Shown here one piece after another: positions 35,179 to 44,489 of a DNA stretch of 64,000 nucleotides. Numbering within the stretch: the first letter of the stretch is position 1; the number at the start of each line of letters is the position of its first letter. The notes under the pieces were generated by a model. The model was not told where the DNA came from. It saw only the letters and a list, made by a program, of their open reading frames with translations, and made no database searches. A program made the translations under genes and the position numbers. This DNA is from Actinobacteria bacterium IMCC26207 (GTDB taxonomy: Bacteria; Actinomycetota; Acidimicrobiia; Acidimicrobiales; Microtrichaceae): the NCBI GenBank assembly GCA_001025035.1, contig LCZK01000010.1, forward strand, positions 772,049 to 836,048, in the 5' to 3' direction.

Positions 35179-36395
35179 CACCGCAGCCAGAAATCGGTTT
35201 ACTCGCAGACCCAAACACTTTTTTGCTCGAGGTCCCGCATGATCAGATTGCTGCGCTTCGTGCCGAATCGCCTGTGGCCTGGCAGCCCATGGCAGGTGAG
35301 CCCGGATTCTGGGCAGTGCTTACCCATGCCGATGTTGTGAAAGTCTCGCGCTCCCCCAATCTGTTCTCGGCTAGCGAGGGTGGCGTCGTTCTCGAGAACC
35401 TTGATGCCGCGAATCTTGAGATGATGCGGATGATGTTGCTCGCCATGGATCCGCCCATGCACAACGAGTACCGGCGACCTCTATCGGAGCCCTTTAAAGG
35501 AAAGATCATTGCGGGCCTTGAGCCTCGGATTGCCGAGATCAGTCGCGAACTCATGGCTGAAGTTGCGGGCCGGGACTCAGTTGAGTTTGTGCACGAAGTC
35601 ACCTCGGGGTTACCCACCAAAGTCATGGGTCGCCTCATGGGCCTGCCCGAAGCCGACTGGGACCTTCTGCACTCGTTGGCAGAACGCCAGACCTCTGGGT
35701 CTGACCCCGAAATAGTCGGTGACGAGCCCGACTACAGCGCTTCGATCGAAATGGCCATGTACGCGATTGAGTTTGCTGCGCGCCGCCGCTCAGAGCCACC
35801 ACGAGAAGACCTGACCACGCTGATTCTGGATGGCGAGTTTGGCGGCCAACCCATGAGCGATGTGGATTTTGGTAGCTTTTTCGTGCAGATCGTGACTGCA
35901 GGGAACGACACCACAAAGTCCATGTTGTCCTCTGGGCTTTGGGCATTCTTACAACACCCTGAGCAACTCCAAGAGCTTCGTGATGACGCATCGCTCATCC
36001 CCGGAGCCGTGGAAGAGATTCTTCGTTGGGCAAATCCGCTGCACTACTTCCGACGCACTGCTAGCGAGAACACAGAGTTGAGCGGCGTACAGATTTCTGC
36101 TGGCGACAAGGTCGTGATGTATTACACCTCGGCCAATCGAGATGAAGCCGTGTTTGATGAACCCGACTCGTTCAACATCCATCGCAACCCCAACCCGCAT
36201 CTGTCGTTTGGTATTGGCGAACACTTCTGCTTGGGCGTTCACTTAGCCCGCTTAGAAGGCCGAGTGTTCTTTACTGAGTTGCTGCGTAGCTTCGCTCGGA
36301 TTGAACTCGCGGGAGACCCCGTTCGGGTGCGATCAAACTTGAATAACAGTTTTAAGCGATTGCCCGTGCGACTGCTCGATTATCGGGCAACCTGA
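35175..36395 (+). CDS. Cytochrome P450
   Basis: 406 residues from GTG 35175, coupled to the cupin gene. I-helix TAGNDTTKS, ExxR in EEILRW, heme loop FGIGEHFCLG. Typical soluble bacterial P450. It differs from the P450 at 31134-32390 in the heme loop and is not a recent duplicate. The coupling to a dioxygenase-like cupin suggests two oxidations of one substrate, perhaps an aromatic or terpenoid compound (inference). Confidence 0.9.
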   Translation: MTPQPEIGLLADPNTFLLEVPHDQIAALRAESPVAWQPMAGEPGFWAVLTHADVVKVSRSPNLFSASEGGVVLENLDAANLEMMRMMLLAMDPPMHNEYRRPLSEPFKGKIIAGLEPRIAEISRELMAEVAGRDSVEFVHEVTSGLPTKVMGRLMGLPEADWDLLHSLAERQTSGSDPEIVGDEPDYSASIEMAMYAIEFAARRRSEPPREDLTTLILDGEFGGQPMSDVDFGSFFVQIVTAGNDTTKSMLSSGLWAFLQHPEQLQELRDDASLIPGAVEEILRWANPLHYFRRTASENTELSGVQISAGDKVVMYYTSANRDEAVFDEPDSFNIHRNPNPHLSFGIGEHFCLGVHLARLEGRVFFTELLRSFARIELAGDPVRVRSNLNNSFKRLPVRLLDYRAT

Positions 36396-36443
36396 ACAAA
36401 GAACCTGAACAGAGAAAGCGCTCCACGCAACAGCCCCGAACCC

Positions 36444-38150
36444 TCAGGCCGGGTCACGCTTCATTTGATCCGCCGCGAGTACGGGCAAACTCAGATCAAT
36501 CGAGTCAAAAACAATTTGGCCACCGAACTGCGGAGCCGCATAGGCCACCGTGCTGGCCACAATCTGAAGCGTGATGATCGCGCCCGGTTTAGCGGCAAAG
36601 GCAATGACCTCGAGTGGGACACTGAGCTGATGCTTCGCTCCGTCTAGAACCACTGCAATGGGAGTGACCTGATTGCCAATCACCAAGGAGGTAGACGCAT
36701 CCACAAGTTGTGCAAAGACTCGTGTTGGGCGGTCACCGGTGCCATTGGTTCCCGAATAGGACAAGCTGAGCTCTGGGGCTCCAAGAACAAGGTCTGGTCC
36801 ACCCTTAACTACCAGCGGCAGATTGACAGCATTCGAGGCCAGCGCTGGAGTAATCGATTCGACCAGGCCGGACAGCACCGATCCAACACCCTCGGGAATT
36901 ACTATAGGCCCCGAACCGCCCTCGGCAGTGAGTTCCAATATTCCTGAACCGCTTGCTTTCAATGGTCTTCCGGCCGCTTTGGAGTAACTCGCAGCCGTGT
37001 AGCGAACACCGTCTTGATCAATGACGTCGAACCCAGGTCCAGTGTCCGCGGATGCGTCGTTTGCAACGTATCGATCCATCCAAGCAATGACCGCTCTCGT
37101 GACGCGCAGTGGATCACCTGGATTTGTCAGACACACCCCATGGCCATCGCAGTACCAAATCATTGAGACTGGGACACCGTTCTTTGTCAGCATGTTGTAG
37201 TTCGTGATTCCCTCACCCAGCGTGAAGAGTGTGTCCACAGTTCCCTGCACGATCAGCGTTGGTGCAGTGATCTGATTGACTAACTCTGCCGGGCCGCGGG
37301 CAATGAACCAAGCCTGATCCTCGGCATCGAGCCTGCCTGTGGCTTCAGCCGAATCCTGTGCGTGACGCACATGCGGATCAACAGTGTCCGAAGCGCTCGA
37401 GTCGCCCAGAATTCCCGCCCAACCCGACTTGACTGTATCGGCCTTATACAAACTGCTTTGCAGAGAGTTCCACGCAATGACGGGGACGATTGCGTCAACT
37501 CGGCAATCCGTGGCAGCTGTTACCAGTTGAATCCCACCGCCGTATGACCCGCCCACCATGCCCACACGGGGGTTCCGCTCGCCATCAAGTTGCGCCACGC
37601 GTTGGGTGGCTACCCAGTTGAGCAACTCACTTACGTCTCGAGCCTCGAACTCCTTTGAGTTGACCTGAGCAACCCCCGTCGACTCGCCAAACCCGCGAGG
37701 GTCCCAAGTGAGCACGTTGTATCCCGCTTCGCGAAGGGTGGAAATACCGACCACACCCAAGATCCCTACCGAATCAACCGCAGTATCGCCAGACAAACTC
37801 CATCCGGGTCCCATCAGGATTGTCGGTGCCGGGTCCTGCGCAGTCGCTGATGGGAGTGCGAACCAATGCCCACGAATCACGGTTCCATCAAAAGACACCA
37901 GGTCGATATCTGTTGCCGAGCCTGCAACTGCGGTGACTTGAACCGCAGATGTTGTTGCCGGCGGCACGCAGTCTGCTTGATCGGGAACCTTGGGTGAAGC
38001 TGTAGTCGATGGCGACGAAGTTGAACTCGCTGAACTCGACGAGTCGGCTGAGGAGGAACAAGATGAACCAACAACTCCTGCAAACAGGATCAGGACACAC
38101 CCGATCAGGACCGCAGTGCGATTATTCGATCCGTGGATGAAGCGAGTCAT
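36444..38150 (-). CDS. Secreted lipoprotein hydrolase (peptidase S15/CocE-like alpha/beta hydrolase)
   Basis: 568 residues from ATG 38150. Signal peptide with lipobox VVGSSC, a Ser-rich linker, then an alpha/beta hydrolase domain: WDPRGFGESTG, nucleophile GGSYGG, Asp in VQGTVDTLF and His in CDGHGVC. The C-terminal half is a beta-rich domain like that in X-prolyl dipeptidyl peptidase/CocE proteins. It probably cleaves peptides or esters outside the membrane; the substrate is unknown. The start is supported by TACTCT 6 nt upstream; an in-frame ATG at 38186 is less likely. Confidence 0.8.
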   Translation of the reverse strand: MTRFIHGSNNRTAVLIGCVLILFAGVVGSSCSSSADSSSSASSTSSPSTTASPKVPDQADCVPPATTSAVQVTAVAGSATDIDLVSFDGTVIRGHWFALPSATAQDPAPTILMGPGWSLSGDTAVDSVGILGVVGISTLREAGYNVLTWDPRGFGESTGVAQVNSKEFEARDVSELLNWVATQRVAQLDGERNPRVGMVGGSYGGGIQLVTAATDCRVDAIVPVIAWNSLQSSLYKADTVKSGWAGILGDSSASDTVDPHVRHAQDSAEATGRLDAEDQAWFIARGPAELVNQITAPTLIVQGTVDTLFTLGEGITNYNMLTKNGVPVSMIWYCDGHGVCLTNPGDPLRVTRAVIAWMDRYVANDASADTGPGFDVIDQDGVRYTAASYSKAAGRPLKASGSGILELTAEGGSGPIVIPEGVGSVLSGLVESITPALASNAVNLPLVVKGGPDLVLGAPELSLSYSGTNGTGDRPTRVFAQLVDASTSLVIGNQVTPIAVVLDGAKHQLSVPLEVIAFAAKPGAIITLQIVASTVAYAAPQFGGQIVFDSIDLSLPVLAADQMKRDPA

Positions 38151-38156
38151 GCTCAG

Positions 38157-38162
38157 AGAGTA
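38157..38162 (-). promoter_or_regulatory. Candidate -10 (TACTCT) of a leaderless hydrolase transcript
   Basis: TACTCT ends 6 nt before the ATG at 38150; no ribosome binding site. Confidence 0.4.
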
Positions 38163-38201
38163 GGCGGCTAGCGAGCGAGCTTGCATGCGAAGACTGCTCT
38201 G

Positions 38202-38207
38202 TAATGT
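38202..38207 (+). promoter_or_regulatory. Candidate -10 (TAATGT) for the SDR gene
   Basis: TAATGT lies 36 nt before the ATG at 38244, with TTGCAT 15 bp further upstream as a possible -35. The resulting leader would include the AGGAGA ribosome binding site. Confidence 0.35.
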
Positions 38208-38243
38208 GTGAACTGCGACATCACCACACCTTCAGGAGAACTC

Positions 38244-39014
38244 ATGAACCGCGATGAACTGCTTGGCACTTTTGACCTGACTGGGCGTACTGCAATCATC
38301 ACCGGTGGCAGCCGCGGAATCGGCCTGGCAATTGCTCATGGCTTTGCGGCAATGGGTGCAAACGTGGTGATCGCTAGTCGCAAGCCCGAGGCCTGCGATG
38401 CGGCGGTCAACGCTATTACCCATGATGGCGGATCGGCTCTTGCGGTCCCCACCCATGTTGGTGACCTGCAGCAGATCGAGGCACTCGTTGAGCGCAGCGC
38501 ACAGGAGTTTGGCGGAATCGACATCATTGTGAACAATGCTGCCAATCCGCTTGCACAGCACTTTGGGTCAATTACTGCCGAAGCCCTTGCAAAGTCACAT
38601 GAGACCAACCTGCGCGGCCCCGTGTTCTTGGTGCAGAACGCACTTGAGCATTTGCGTGCCAGCAGCCACGCTTCGATTATCAACATTGCAACTGCAGGTG
38701 TGTATACCCACGGCAGCTACGTATCGCTCTACATCTCGGCCAAGGCAGCACTGCTCGCTATGACTCGGGCAATGGCGGCCGAGCTTGCCGCTGATGGCAT
38801 TCGGGCGAACGCTATTGCCCCAGGCACTGTGGCCACAGACATGTTTTTGAGCGCACCCGAGGGATTCCAGGCAGCTGCTGTGGATACACAACTCATTAAG
38901 CGGCCCGCAGTACCCCAAGAGATGGTTCCAGCCGCCTTGTTTCTGGCAAGCGATGCATCCAGCTTTATGACTGCGCAAACGCTAGTGGTGGACGGCGGGA
39001 TGACCACCCACTGA
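38244..39014 (+). CDS. Short-chain dehydrogenase/reductase
   Basis: 256 residues from ATG 38244, which has AGGAGA 4 nt upstream; an in-frame GTG at 38208 lacks a signal. NAD(P) motif TGGSRGIG, NNAANP, catalytic Y-x3-K in YISAK. The usual Ser before Tyr appears replaced within INIATAGVYTHG, so activity should be checked. C-terminal ASDASSFMTAQTLVVDGGM is standard. Substrate unknown. Confidence 0.87.
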   Translation: MNRDELLGTFDLTGRTAIITGGSRGIGLAIAHGFAAMGANVVIASRKPEACDAAVNAITHDGGSALAVPTHVGDLQQIEALVERSAQEFGGIDIIVNNAANPLAQHFGSITAEALAKSHETNLRGPVFLVQNALEHLRASSHASIINIATAGVYTHGSYVSLYISAKAALLAMTRAMAAELAADGIRANAIAPGTVATDMFLSAPEGFQAAAVDTQLIKRPAVPQEMVPAALFLASDASSFMTAQTLVVDGGMTTH

Positions 39015-39083
39015 GTGAGCAGTAACCTTGGCTGGGTTAGAGCTTGTCTGGGTCAGAGTTTGACTGGGTCGGAGGGAGTCACC

Positions 39084-39578
39084 GTGGCATCGAAATCGAA
39101 AACAAGCGCAGCCATGGCAACTGCGCTGGCTGCGGCCACTGCTCAGGCCGTTCGCATGCTGCAAGATCCTGAGACTCGCGCACAGCTCGTACTCGCTGGC
39201 TCCGATCTAGCTGCAAGAATTCGACTCTGGAATGAGGACCGTCGCGCAGCAGGGATCTACTCGGCCTCGGATCTACCCGTAGAAGATCTAGGACGAAGCT
39301 CAGCTTCTGCTATTCCAGTTCTTGGCCAGGAGCGACTTGAACGGCGAGTTGAGAAGCTCTCGGCCACGCTCGATATGTTGCGACCAGAGACTGGCGCCTC
39401 GGGGTCGGCTTTCCTCGACAAGGTGTACCAAGCACTGAATCAGATCCGGCTGTCACTCGCTGTTGCAAAGAATCTGCCACTTGTGAAGCGCAAGAAAGCT
39501 CACCGAGAGATCAGCAAAATGCTCAGCGAGTTAGAGACTGCTGTTATGGACGCCGCTTTGGGGAATCCCACAAAATAA
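39084..39578 (+). CDS. Uncharacterised helical protein
   Basis: 164 residues from GTG 39084 with GGAGGGAG 5 nt upstream; the frame is open back to 39015. It starts with a Lys/Ser/Ala stretch, then amphipathic helices (TAQAVRMLQDPETRAQLVLAG), and an Ala/Lys-rich end (LAVAKNLPLVKRKKAHREISK). No signal peptide or membrane helix. I do not recognise a family. The region just upstream (39031-39077) contains degenerate repeats of ctgggtcagag. Confidence 0.6.
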   Translation: MASKSKTSAAMATALAAATAQAVRMLQDPETRAQLVLAGSDLAARIRLWNEDRRAAGIYSASDLPVEDLGRSSASAIPVLGQERLERRVEKLSATLDMLRPETGASGSAFLDKVYQALNQIRLSLAVAKNLPLVKRKKAHREISKMLSELETAVMDAALGNPTK

Positions 39579-39610
39579 CGAGTTGCTGCTGCAGTTCAGA
39601 TCAGATCGCA

Positions 39611-42067
39611 TCAGATCGCGTCGTGGCTTTGTAGCCACCGCAGCGAGAACCAACCGGGCAAGGTCGGCAACCAGAACGTGACAGTTCGGTATAACAGCGC
39701 CGCTGGTAGGGCAACGGCCGCTGGAACCCCAATAGCGCTCAGGCCAGCAACAAGTGCTGCCTCTACCGCACCGATACCACCAGGAGTTGGAGCAACCGAA
39801 CCAACAAGACCAGCGCCGAGGTACACCACCACCGCTCCCGCTAGCGGGATCTCATCGCCATAGGCACGCACTGCAACGAACAGCGTGACTGCATAAGCAA
39901 GTGAGGTGAACAGGCTTGCAGCCACACCTTTTACGAGCCGCTTTGGGTCGCGTGCAACGTCGAGTACCCGCGGTCCAGTGGACTCCCAAATTGGCCGCAT
40001 CCGCTCGAGGATGAGCCGACGCGTTGCTGGAAGAACGAATGCGAAAACAGCTATGAGGACTGCGCCTGCTGCTACGAGCAACGCCCCCCAAGAGGGTGCC
40101 TTGATATCAAGTTGCGTGGCCTCACGAGAAAAAATGGTGATACCGAGCAGTGCCATGACTGTTGTGGCAAAGACGACGAGCGAGGACAGTCCGACGCTTG
40201 CAACTGCCAGTCCAGAAGGTGCGCCAGCTTTTTGAATCACCCGCACATTCGTTCCCACGCTACCCACGGCAGCGGGCGCAACTAGCGATACGAACGTTGC
40301 TGCAAACTGAGCGGCTAGCAGTCGAAAGGCTGGGACCCGCACCGGCAAAAATGGATGGATGGTGAGTGCCGCTCCCACGTAGGTCATGATCGATGCGACA
40401 AACGCAAGGCCTGCCCAGTACCAATTGATACTGCGTATGACCGTGGCAAAATCAATGTTGCTCAGTTGGCCGGCGAGGACGTATACCGCCAGCGTTGCGG
40501 CAATCAGCGTGACGAGCGCACGGGGTCGAAGGCGTTCGAGTCGCACTTCGTCTGCAGATGGCTCCGGTGCCCTTGCCGTGGCCTCTTCACGCACCTGATC
40601 CAACAGCGCGTCGTTGCCTTTGAGTGCGAGCCGTAGCGCGGGATTGAGCGCCACTGGCTGGAGCAGTGCCGGAAGGTTGGCTAGATCTTGATCGCCAATT
40701 TCTGCGACCGCGGCAGTAATCGCCCGGTCGACACCCACCAAGAGCGCTGTTGCTAGCAAAAGTTCGGCTCGATCGAGCCGCATGCGCAGCCGAGATGCTG
40801 CAATCTCGCCCTGCGTTAGCCCAAGAATCCAGATCCGACCATCACGGTCTACTGCAAGACTCTCTGGATTGATCCCCTCGTGAGCAACACCTGCGTGGTG
40901 CATTCTTCGAACCTGTTTCCAAGCCTGAGAGAGCGCCTCGTCTGAAATCGCATCGGCAGTGAACTCTGACAACACTCGAAGGTCTTCAGGACGTTCCTCT
41001 GCAAAAACTAGTGTTCGATCATCAACTTCTGCAGCGGCTAAAAAGCGCGGCGTTCGCACGTGTGCTTCACGGGCCATGAGCGCTGGCACTGCTGCTTGTT
41101 GAACCTGAACGCGCGCAGACAAGCTTGGTGCTCGTGTCACCCATGTGCGCACCCGAAGTACCCGAGTGAGCTGCCTGAGTAACCGAAGAGCCCCGCGATC
41201 GGGGTCAAGTACCTGGACTCTTGCATGGGTTCCGTCTGCAGTCAGCAACGTGAACTGCCGACCCAACTTGGACTCCACCGGCAACTGAACAAACGAGACT
41301 GCGAACAGCTCTACCCTGCCTAAGGCCTCGGCAATCTTGCGAGCACCAACACGGGGATTCTCTGTTCCCGCGGTATACCGAACGACTAACCCGATCACGT
41401 GACCAACAAGAACGCTGACGAGTAGCGCCAAGGGAGTAGCTCGCCCATCGATAAGGAATAGCACTGCCAAGGCGAGCAAACTCGTCCACACCACAACCAT
41501 GGTGCTGGGTCTCGTTCCTGATCGCTCAACGGTCATGAGTGCAGAAACCGCAGCGAATAAGCCAAACGCCGCTGGAGTCTGACCAGTCCCCCCAGCTAAG
41601 GGCTGGGTCAGAGAGTCAAGCAGTCCGCCTGCAATAAAATCCGGGGCATAGGTTGCAAAGACTTCCGCTGCGACCAAAGCCAACGCTGCAGCCGCCAGCG
41701 AAGTGCCCAGAAGCCTCCAGCGTCGGCGAAGCGCAAGCTCACCAATGAGGTAGATCGGCAAGGCCAACACAATCAGGCTATTGAGTGTGGCCAAAAGACT
41801 GACTACTAGTTTTGGAACGTTTGTGACCGCCGTTGTGATGTCTTCTTGAATTCCGATTGTGGTTTCTGAGCCAATGCTTCCAGCCAGAATCACTAGTGCC
41901 AGGATGGCCAAGGTGAAGAGAATTCGAAGAAGGTCAGCGGTACTCCGAAATCTTTGAGGTTCAGGAACCTCTTCTATCGCCACTGATTCGACCGACCACT
42001 CACGGCGGCCGCGCTCAGTTCCGGCGACCACGGGTGCAGAATTCACACTGTGAGTATTGCGCAGCAC
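39611..42067 (-). CDS. Membrane protein with embedded kinase-like domain and LPG-synthase-type TM domain
   Basis: 818 residues from GTG 42067. N-terminal membrane domain (about five helices, residues 45-230), a cytoplasmic region (about 235-510) resembling a protein/aminoglycoside kinase, and a C-terminal membrane domain of the LPG_synthase_TM/UPF0104 flippase family (about 515-818; VAPAAVGSVGTNVRVIQKAG; APTPGGIGAVEA). In the middle domain HAGVAHEGINPESLAVD sits where kinases have HRDLxxxN, and ILGLTQG where they have DFG: H396 is kept but the catalytic Asp and the metal-binding DFG Asp are missing, so it is probably a pseudokinase. Likely role: lipid translocation or envelope modification with a regulatory sensor domain (inference). 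Confidence 0.75.
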   Translation of the reverse strand: MLRNTHSVNSAPVVAGTERGRREWSVESVAIEEVPEPQRFRSTADLLRILFTLAILALVILAGSIGSETTIGIQEDITTAVTNVPKLVVSLLATLNSLIVLALPIYLIGELALRRRWRLLGTSLAAAALALVAAEVFATYAPDFIAGGLLDSLTQPLAGGTGQTPAAFGLFAAVSALMTVERSGTRPSTMVVVWTSLLALAVLFLIDGRATPLALLVSVLVGHVIGLVVRYTAGTENPRVGARKIAEALGRVELFAVSFVQLPVESKLGRQFTLLTADGTHARVQVLDPDRGALRLLRQLTRVLRVRTWVTRAPSLSARVQVQQAAVPALMAREAHVRTPRFLAAAEVDDRTLVFAEERPEDLRVLSEFTADAISDEALSQAWKQVRRMHHAGVAHEGINPESLAVDRDGRIWILGLTQGEIAASRLRMRLDRAELLLATALLVGVDRAITAAVAEIGDQDLANLPALLQPVALNPALRLALKGNDALLDQVREEATARAPEPSADEVRLERLRPRALVTLIAATLAVYVLAGQLSNIDFATVIRSINWYWAGLAFVASIMTYVGAALTIHPFLPVRVPAFRLLAAQFAATFVSLVAPAAVGSVGTNVRVIQKAGAPSGLAVASVGLSSLVVFATTVMALLGITIFSREATQLDIKAPSWGALLVAAGAVLIAVFAFVLPATRRLILERMRPIWESTGPRVLDVARDPKRLVKGVAASLFTSLAYAVTLFVAVRAYGDEIPLAGAVVVYLGAGLVGSVAPTPGGIGAVEAALVAGLSAIGVPAAVALPAALLYRTVTFWLPTLPGWFSLRWLQSHDAI

Positions 42068-42090
42068 AGTGCGCTAGGAAGAACACTTCC

Positions 42091-42609
42091 ATGTCTGGAA
42101 AGAAGAAATTGATGTCGCAGTTTCGGCGAATTGAGCCAGGCCCAGGCCAAGAATCAGTTTGGGACTACCCGCGCCCACCCAGAGTTGTGCCAAGTACTGC
42201 CCTCATTCGAGTGGAGTTCGCTGGAGAACTTATTGCCTCGACTACGACTGCATACCGAGTGCTTGAAACAAGTCAGCCTCCCGCTTATTACCTTCCGCTC
42301 GCCGATATTTCTCCCGATGTCCTGCGGCCAACCGAAGGGCAATCTTTCTGCGAGTGGAAAGGGATCGCCTCATATTTCGACATCGTGGTTGGCGCAGCTG
42401 TTTCACCTTCTGCGGCTTGGTACTACCCGCATCCAACTCCCGAGTTTGAAGCGATTGCTGATCATGTTGCGTTCTACCCCCGCCGGGTGGACTCATGCTG
42501 GGTGGATGATGAGCGCGTTGAACAAAACGAGGGGGATTTCTACGGTGGCTGGATCACATCTGCAGTCGTCGGCCCGTTCAAAGGCGCCACAGGCACAAGC
42601 CACTGGTAA
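42091..42609 (+). CDS. DUF427 family protein
   Basis: 172 residues from ATG 42091 (AGGAAG upstream; ATG 42112 is also possible). GPGQESVWDYPRPPRV is the typical DUF427 opening, followed by AYRVLETSQPPAYYLPLADI, CEWKGIASYFDI and AWYYPHPTPEF. Small beta-rich protein widespread in actinobacteria; biochemical function unknown. Divergent from the kinase-like membrane protein; starts 23 bp apart. Confidence 0.85.
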   Translation: MSGKKKLMSQFRRIEPGPGQESVWDYPRPPRVVPSTALIRVEFAGELIASTTTAYRVLETSQPPAYYLPLADISPDVLRPTEGQSFCEWKGIASYFDIVVGAAVSPSAAWYYPHPTPEFEAIADHVAFYPRRVDSCWVDDERVEQNEGDFYGGWITSAVVGPFKGATGTSHW

Positions 42610-42613
42610 TGCT

Positions 42614-42997
42614 CTAGCAGCGCCCCATTTCAGAATGTTCGAGCACCCCTGCGGATTCCAAAGCAACTCGCAGCCCGGCATCAAGGAGATCCACCTCGGC
42701 TTGGGTCTTGGAGGTGCCAACAGAGTCGCCCGTGTAGGCACGAGCCTCCTGGCGCATCTCGATTGAAGAGCGTGTGTCTCCGTTTGTCCCGCTCAAGTAG
42801 CGGATATTCAAATCGAAGGAATAACTCTGGGCAATGCCACCGGCCATGAAATGAAGTGCCCGTGATCCCTTTCGGGCAGTGCCATCCCATTCCTGATCCC
42901 ATTCAAGTGCATACCCCTGGGTGCTCAGGAAAGAAGCAGTGAGCAGTCGGGCAGAAGTGGGCTCGGCACGAACCGTGAAGATCGATGTGGTGCGCAT
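42614..42997 (-). CDS. Uncharacterised small protein
   Basis: 127 residues. No signal peptide or membrane helix. Sequence features are WDQEWDGTARKGSRAL, an aromatic/basic middle (AQSYSFDLNIRYLSG) and a helical C-terminus. No family recognised. Convergent with DUF427, 4 bp apart. A weak AGGA precedes the ATG. Codon use looks like that of neighbours, so it is probably real. Confidence 0.5.
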   Translation of the reverse strand: MRTTSIFTVRAEPTSARLLTASFLSTQGYALEWDQEWDGTARKGSRALHFMAGGIAQSYSFDLNIRYLSGTNGDTRSSIEMRQEARAYTGDSVGTSKTQAEVDLLDAGLRVALESAGVLEHSEMGRC

Positions 42998-43083
42998 CAG
43001 TGAAGTCCTAGAGGGGTAGGGGGGACAACTGAGAGAGCGAGATCGGACCTAGTTCACCGAACTGCCGTAGCTTTATCGTAACT

Positions 43084-43104
43084 AGTGGAGGTCTGTTCTC
43101 CACT
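43084..43104. promoter_or_regulatory. Inverted repeats upstream of xylA (possible operator)
   Basis: AGTGGAG and CTCCACT form a 7-bp inverted repeat with a 7-nt spacer at 43084-43104. A second palindrome, AGTTCACCGAACT, lies at 43051-43063. Either could bind a sugar regulator; no regulator gene is in the window. GGGGAGAG 6 nt before ATG 43128 is the xylA ribosome site. Confidence 0.35.
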
Positions 43105-43127
43105 CATGCTCAAGGGGAGAGACATCT

Positions 43128-44489
43128 ATGGCCGGGTTTGAGAACTCAATACCGTTCTTTGGCGAGGTTGCCGAACCCGTACGGCCCGCAGGTGTCGCTA
43201 GCCAAAACACAAACACCGACAGTCTGGGCTACCGGGTCTATGACCCAGATCGTCTGGTTGCCGGCAAGCGCATGGAGGATCACCTGCGCATTGCCGTGTG
43301 TTACTGGCACAGCTTTTGTTGGCCCGGCAGCGATGTCTTTGGCGTCGGCACTTTTGACCGACCCTGGCTTGATGCACCTGCCGACGCTACCGAGGCAGCC
43401 TGCGCAAAACAGGATGCAGCCTTTGAGTTCTTCACAAAACTTGGCACACCGTTTTTCTGTTTTCATGACCTCGACATGGCGCCCGCAGGCGACACACTTA
43501 GGGAGTCCCGATCCAACCTTGACTTCATGGTGGATCGCGCTGGGCTCAAGATGGAGGAGAGCGGCGTTCGCTTGCTATGGGGAACCGCCAACTTGTTTTC
43601 GCACCCGCGCTACGCCGCTGGCGCAGCGACGAACCCCGACCCAGAGGTGTTCGCCTATGCCGCTGCGCAGGTTCGTGATGCTCTTGAAGCAACGCATCGC
43701 CTAGATGGTCAAAACTACGTGCTCTGGGGCGGGCGCGAAGGGTACGAGACCCTGCTGAACACTCGTCTGCGGCAAGAGGGGGATCAGCTAGCCAGATTCC
43801 TCACACTCGTCGCGGAACACAAACGCTCAATCGGATTTACCGGCGCGCTGCTGATTGAACCCAAGCCGCAAGAACCTACAAAACACCAATACGATTACGA
43901 CTGCTCTGCAGTCCACGGGTTTTTAGAACGCTACGACTTGATGGGCGAGTATCAGGTCAACATCGAGGCAAACCATGCCACCCTCGCTGGCCATAGTTTT
44001 CACCACGAAGTTGCCTACGCACTCGAGAACGGCATATTCGGAAGTGTTGACGCCAACCGAGGCGACGCTCAAAACGGCTGGGACACAGATCAGTTCCCCA
44101 ACTCGGTTGAGGAACTCTCGCTAGTGATGTACGAGATTGTCCAAGCCGGAGGATTTACCACTGGCGGGTTCAACTTTGACACGAAGCTGCGGCGACAGAG
44201 CATGGACCGCACCGATCTATTCCACGGTCATATCGGTGGCATCGACACGCTTGCTCAGGCCCTGCTTGTCGCTGATGCACTCGTTCAGGATGGCTGTATC
44301 GAGCAACATCGGATTGGCCGTTATGCCGGCTGGCAGGATGATCTTGGGCAGGAGATTCTGAGTCCTGGTTCGACTCTGACCGAACTCGCAGATCGGGCAA
44401 CTTCAGCGGAGCTAGACCCGACTCCCACCTCTGGCAGGCAGGAGTTCTTAGAAAACGAGGTCAACCGCGTTCTCTGGTCTGCCCCGTGA
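43128..44489 (+). CDS. xylA: Xylose isomerase
   Basis: 453 residues, class II length. Converts D-xylose to D-xylulose with two divalent metals. Active-site blocks: [11 protein letters not shown] (catalytic His), [28 protein letters not shown] (metal Glu, catalytic Lys), [18 protein letters not shown] and SVDANRGD. Strong ribosome binding site GGGGAGAG. Overlaps xylB by 4 bp (GTGA). Confidence 0.96.
   Translation: MAGFENSIPFFGEVAEPVRPAGVASQNTNTDSLGYRVYDPDRLVAGKRMEDHLRIAVCYWHSFCWPGSDVFGVGTFDRPWLDAPADATEAACAKQDAAFEFFTKLGTPFFCFHDLDMAPAGDTLRESRSNLDFMVDRAGLKMEESGVRLLWGTANLFSHPRYAAGAATNPDPEVFAYAAAQVRDALEATHRLDGQNYVLWGGREGYETLLNTRLRQEGDQLARFLTLVAEHKRSIGFTGALLIEPKPQEPTKHQYDYDCSAVHGFLERYDLMGEYQVNIEANHATLAGHSFHHEVAYALENGIFGSVDANRGDAQNGWDTDQFPNSVEELSLVMYEIVQAGGFTTGGFNFDTKLRRQSMDRTDLFHGHIGGIDTLAQALLVADALVQDGCIEQHRIGRYAGWQDDLGQEILSPGSTLTELADRATSAELDPTPTSGRQEFLENEVNRVLWSAP

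Noticed and set aside
31134..36395. The two P450 genes as a recent duplication
   Set aside because: Their heme loops (FGGGGAHFCLG and FGIGEHFCLG) and N-termini differ clearly.
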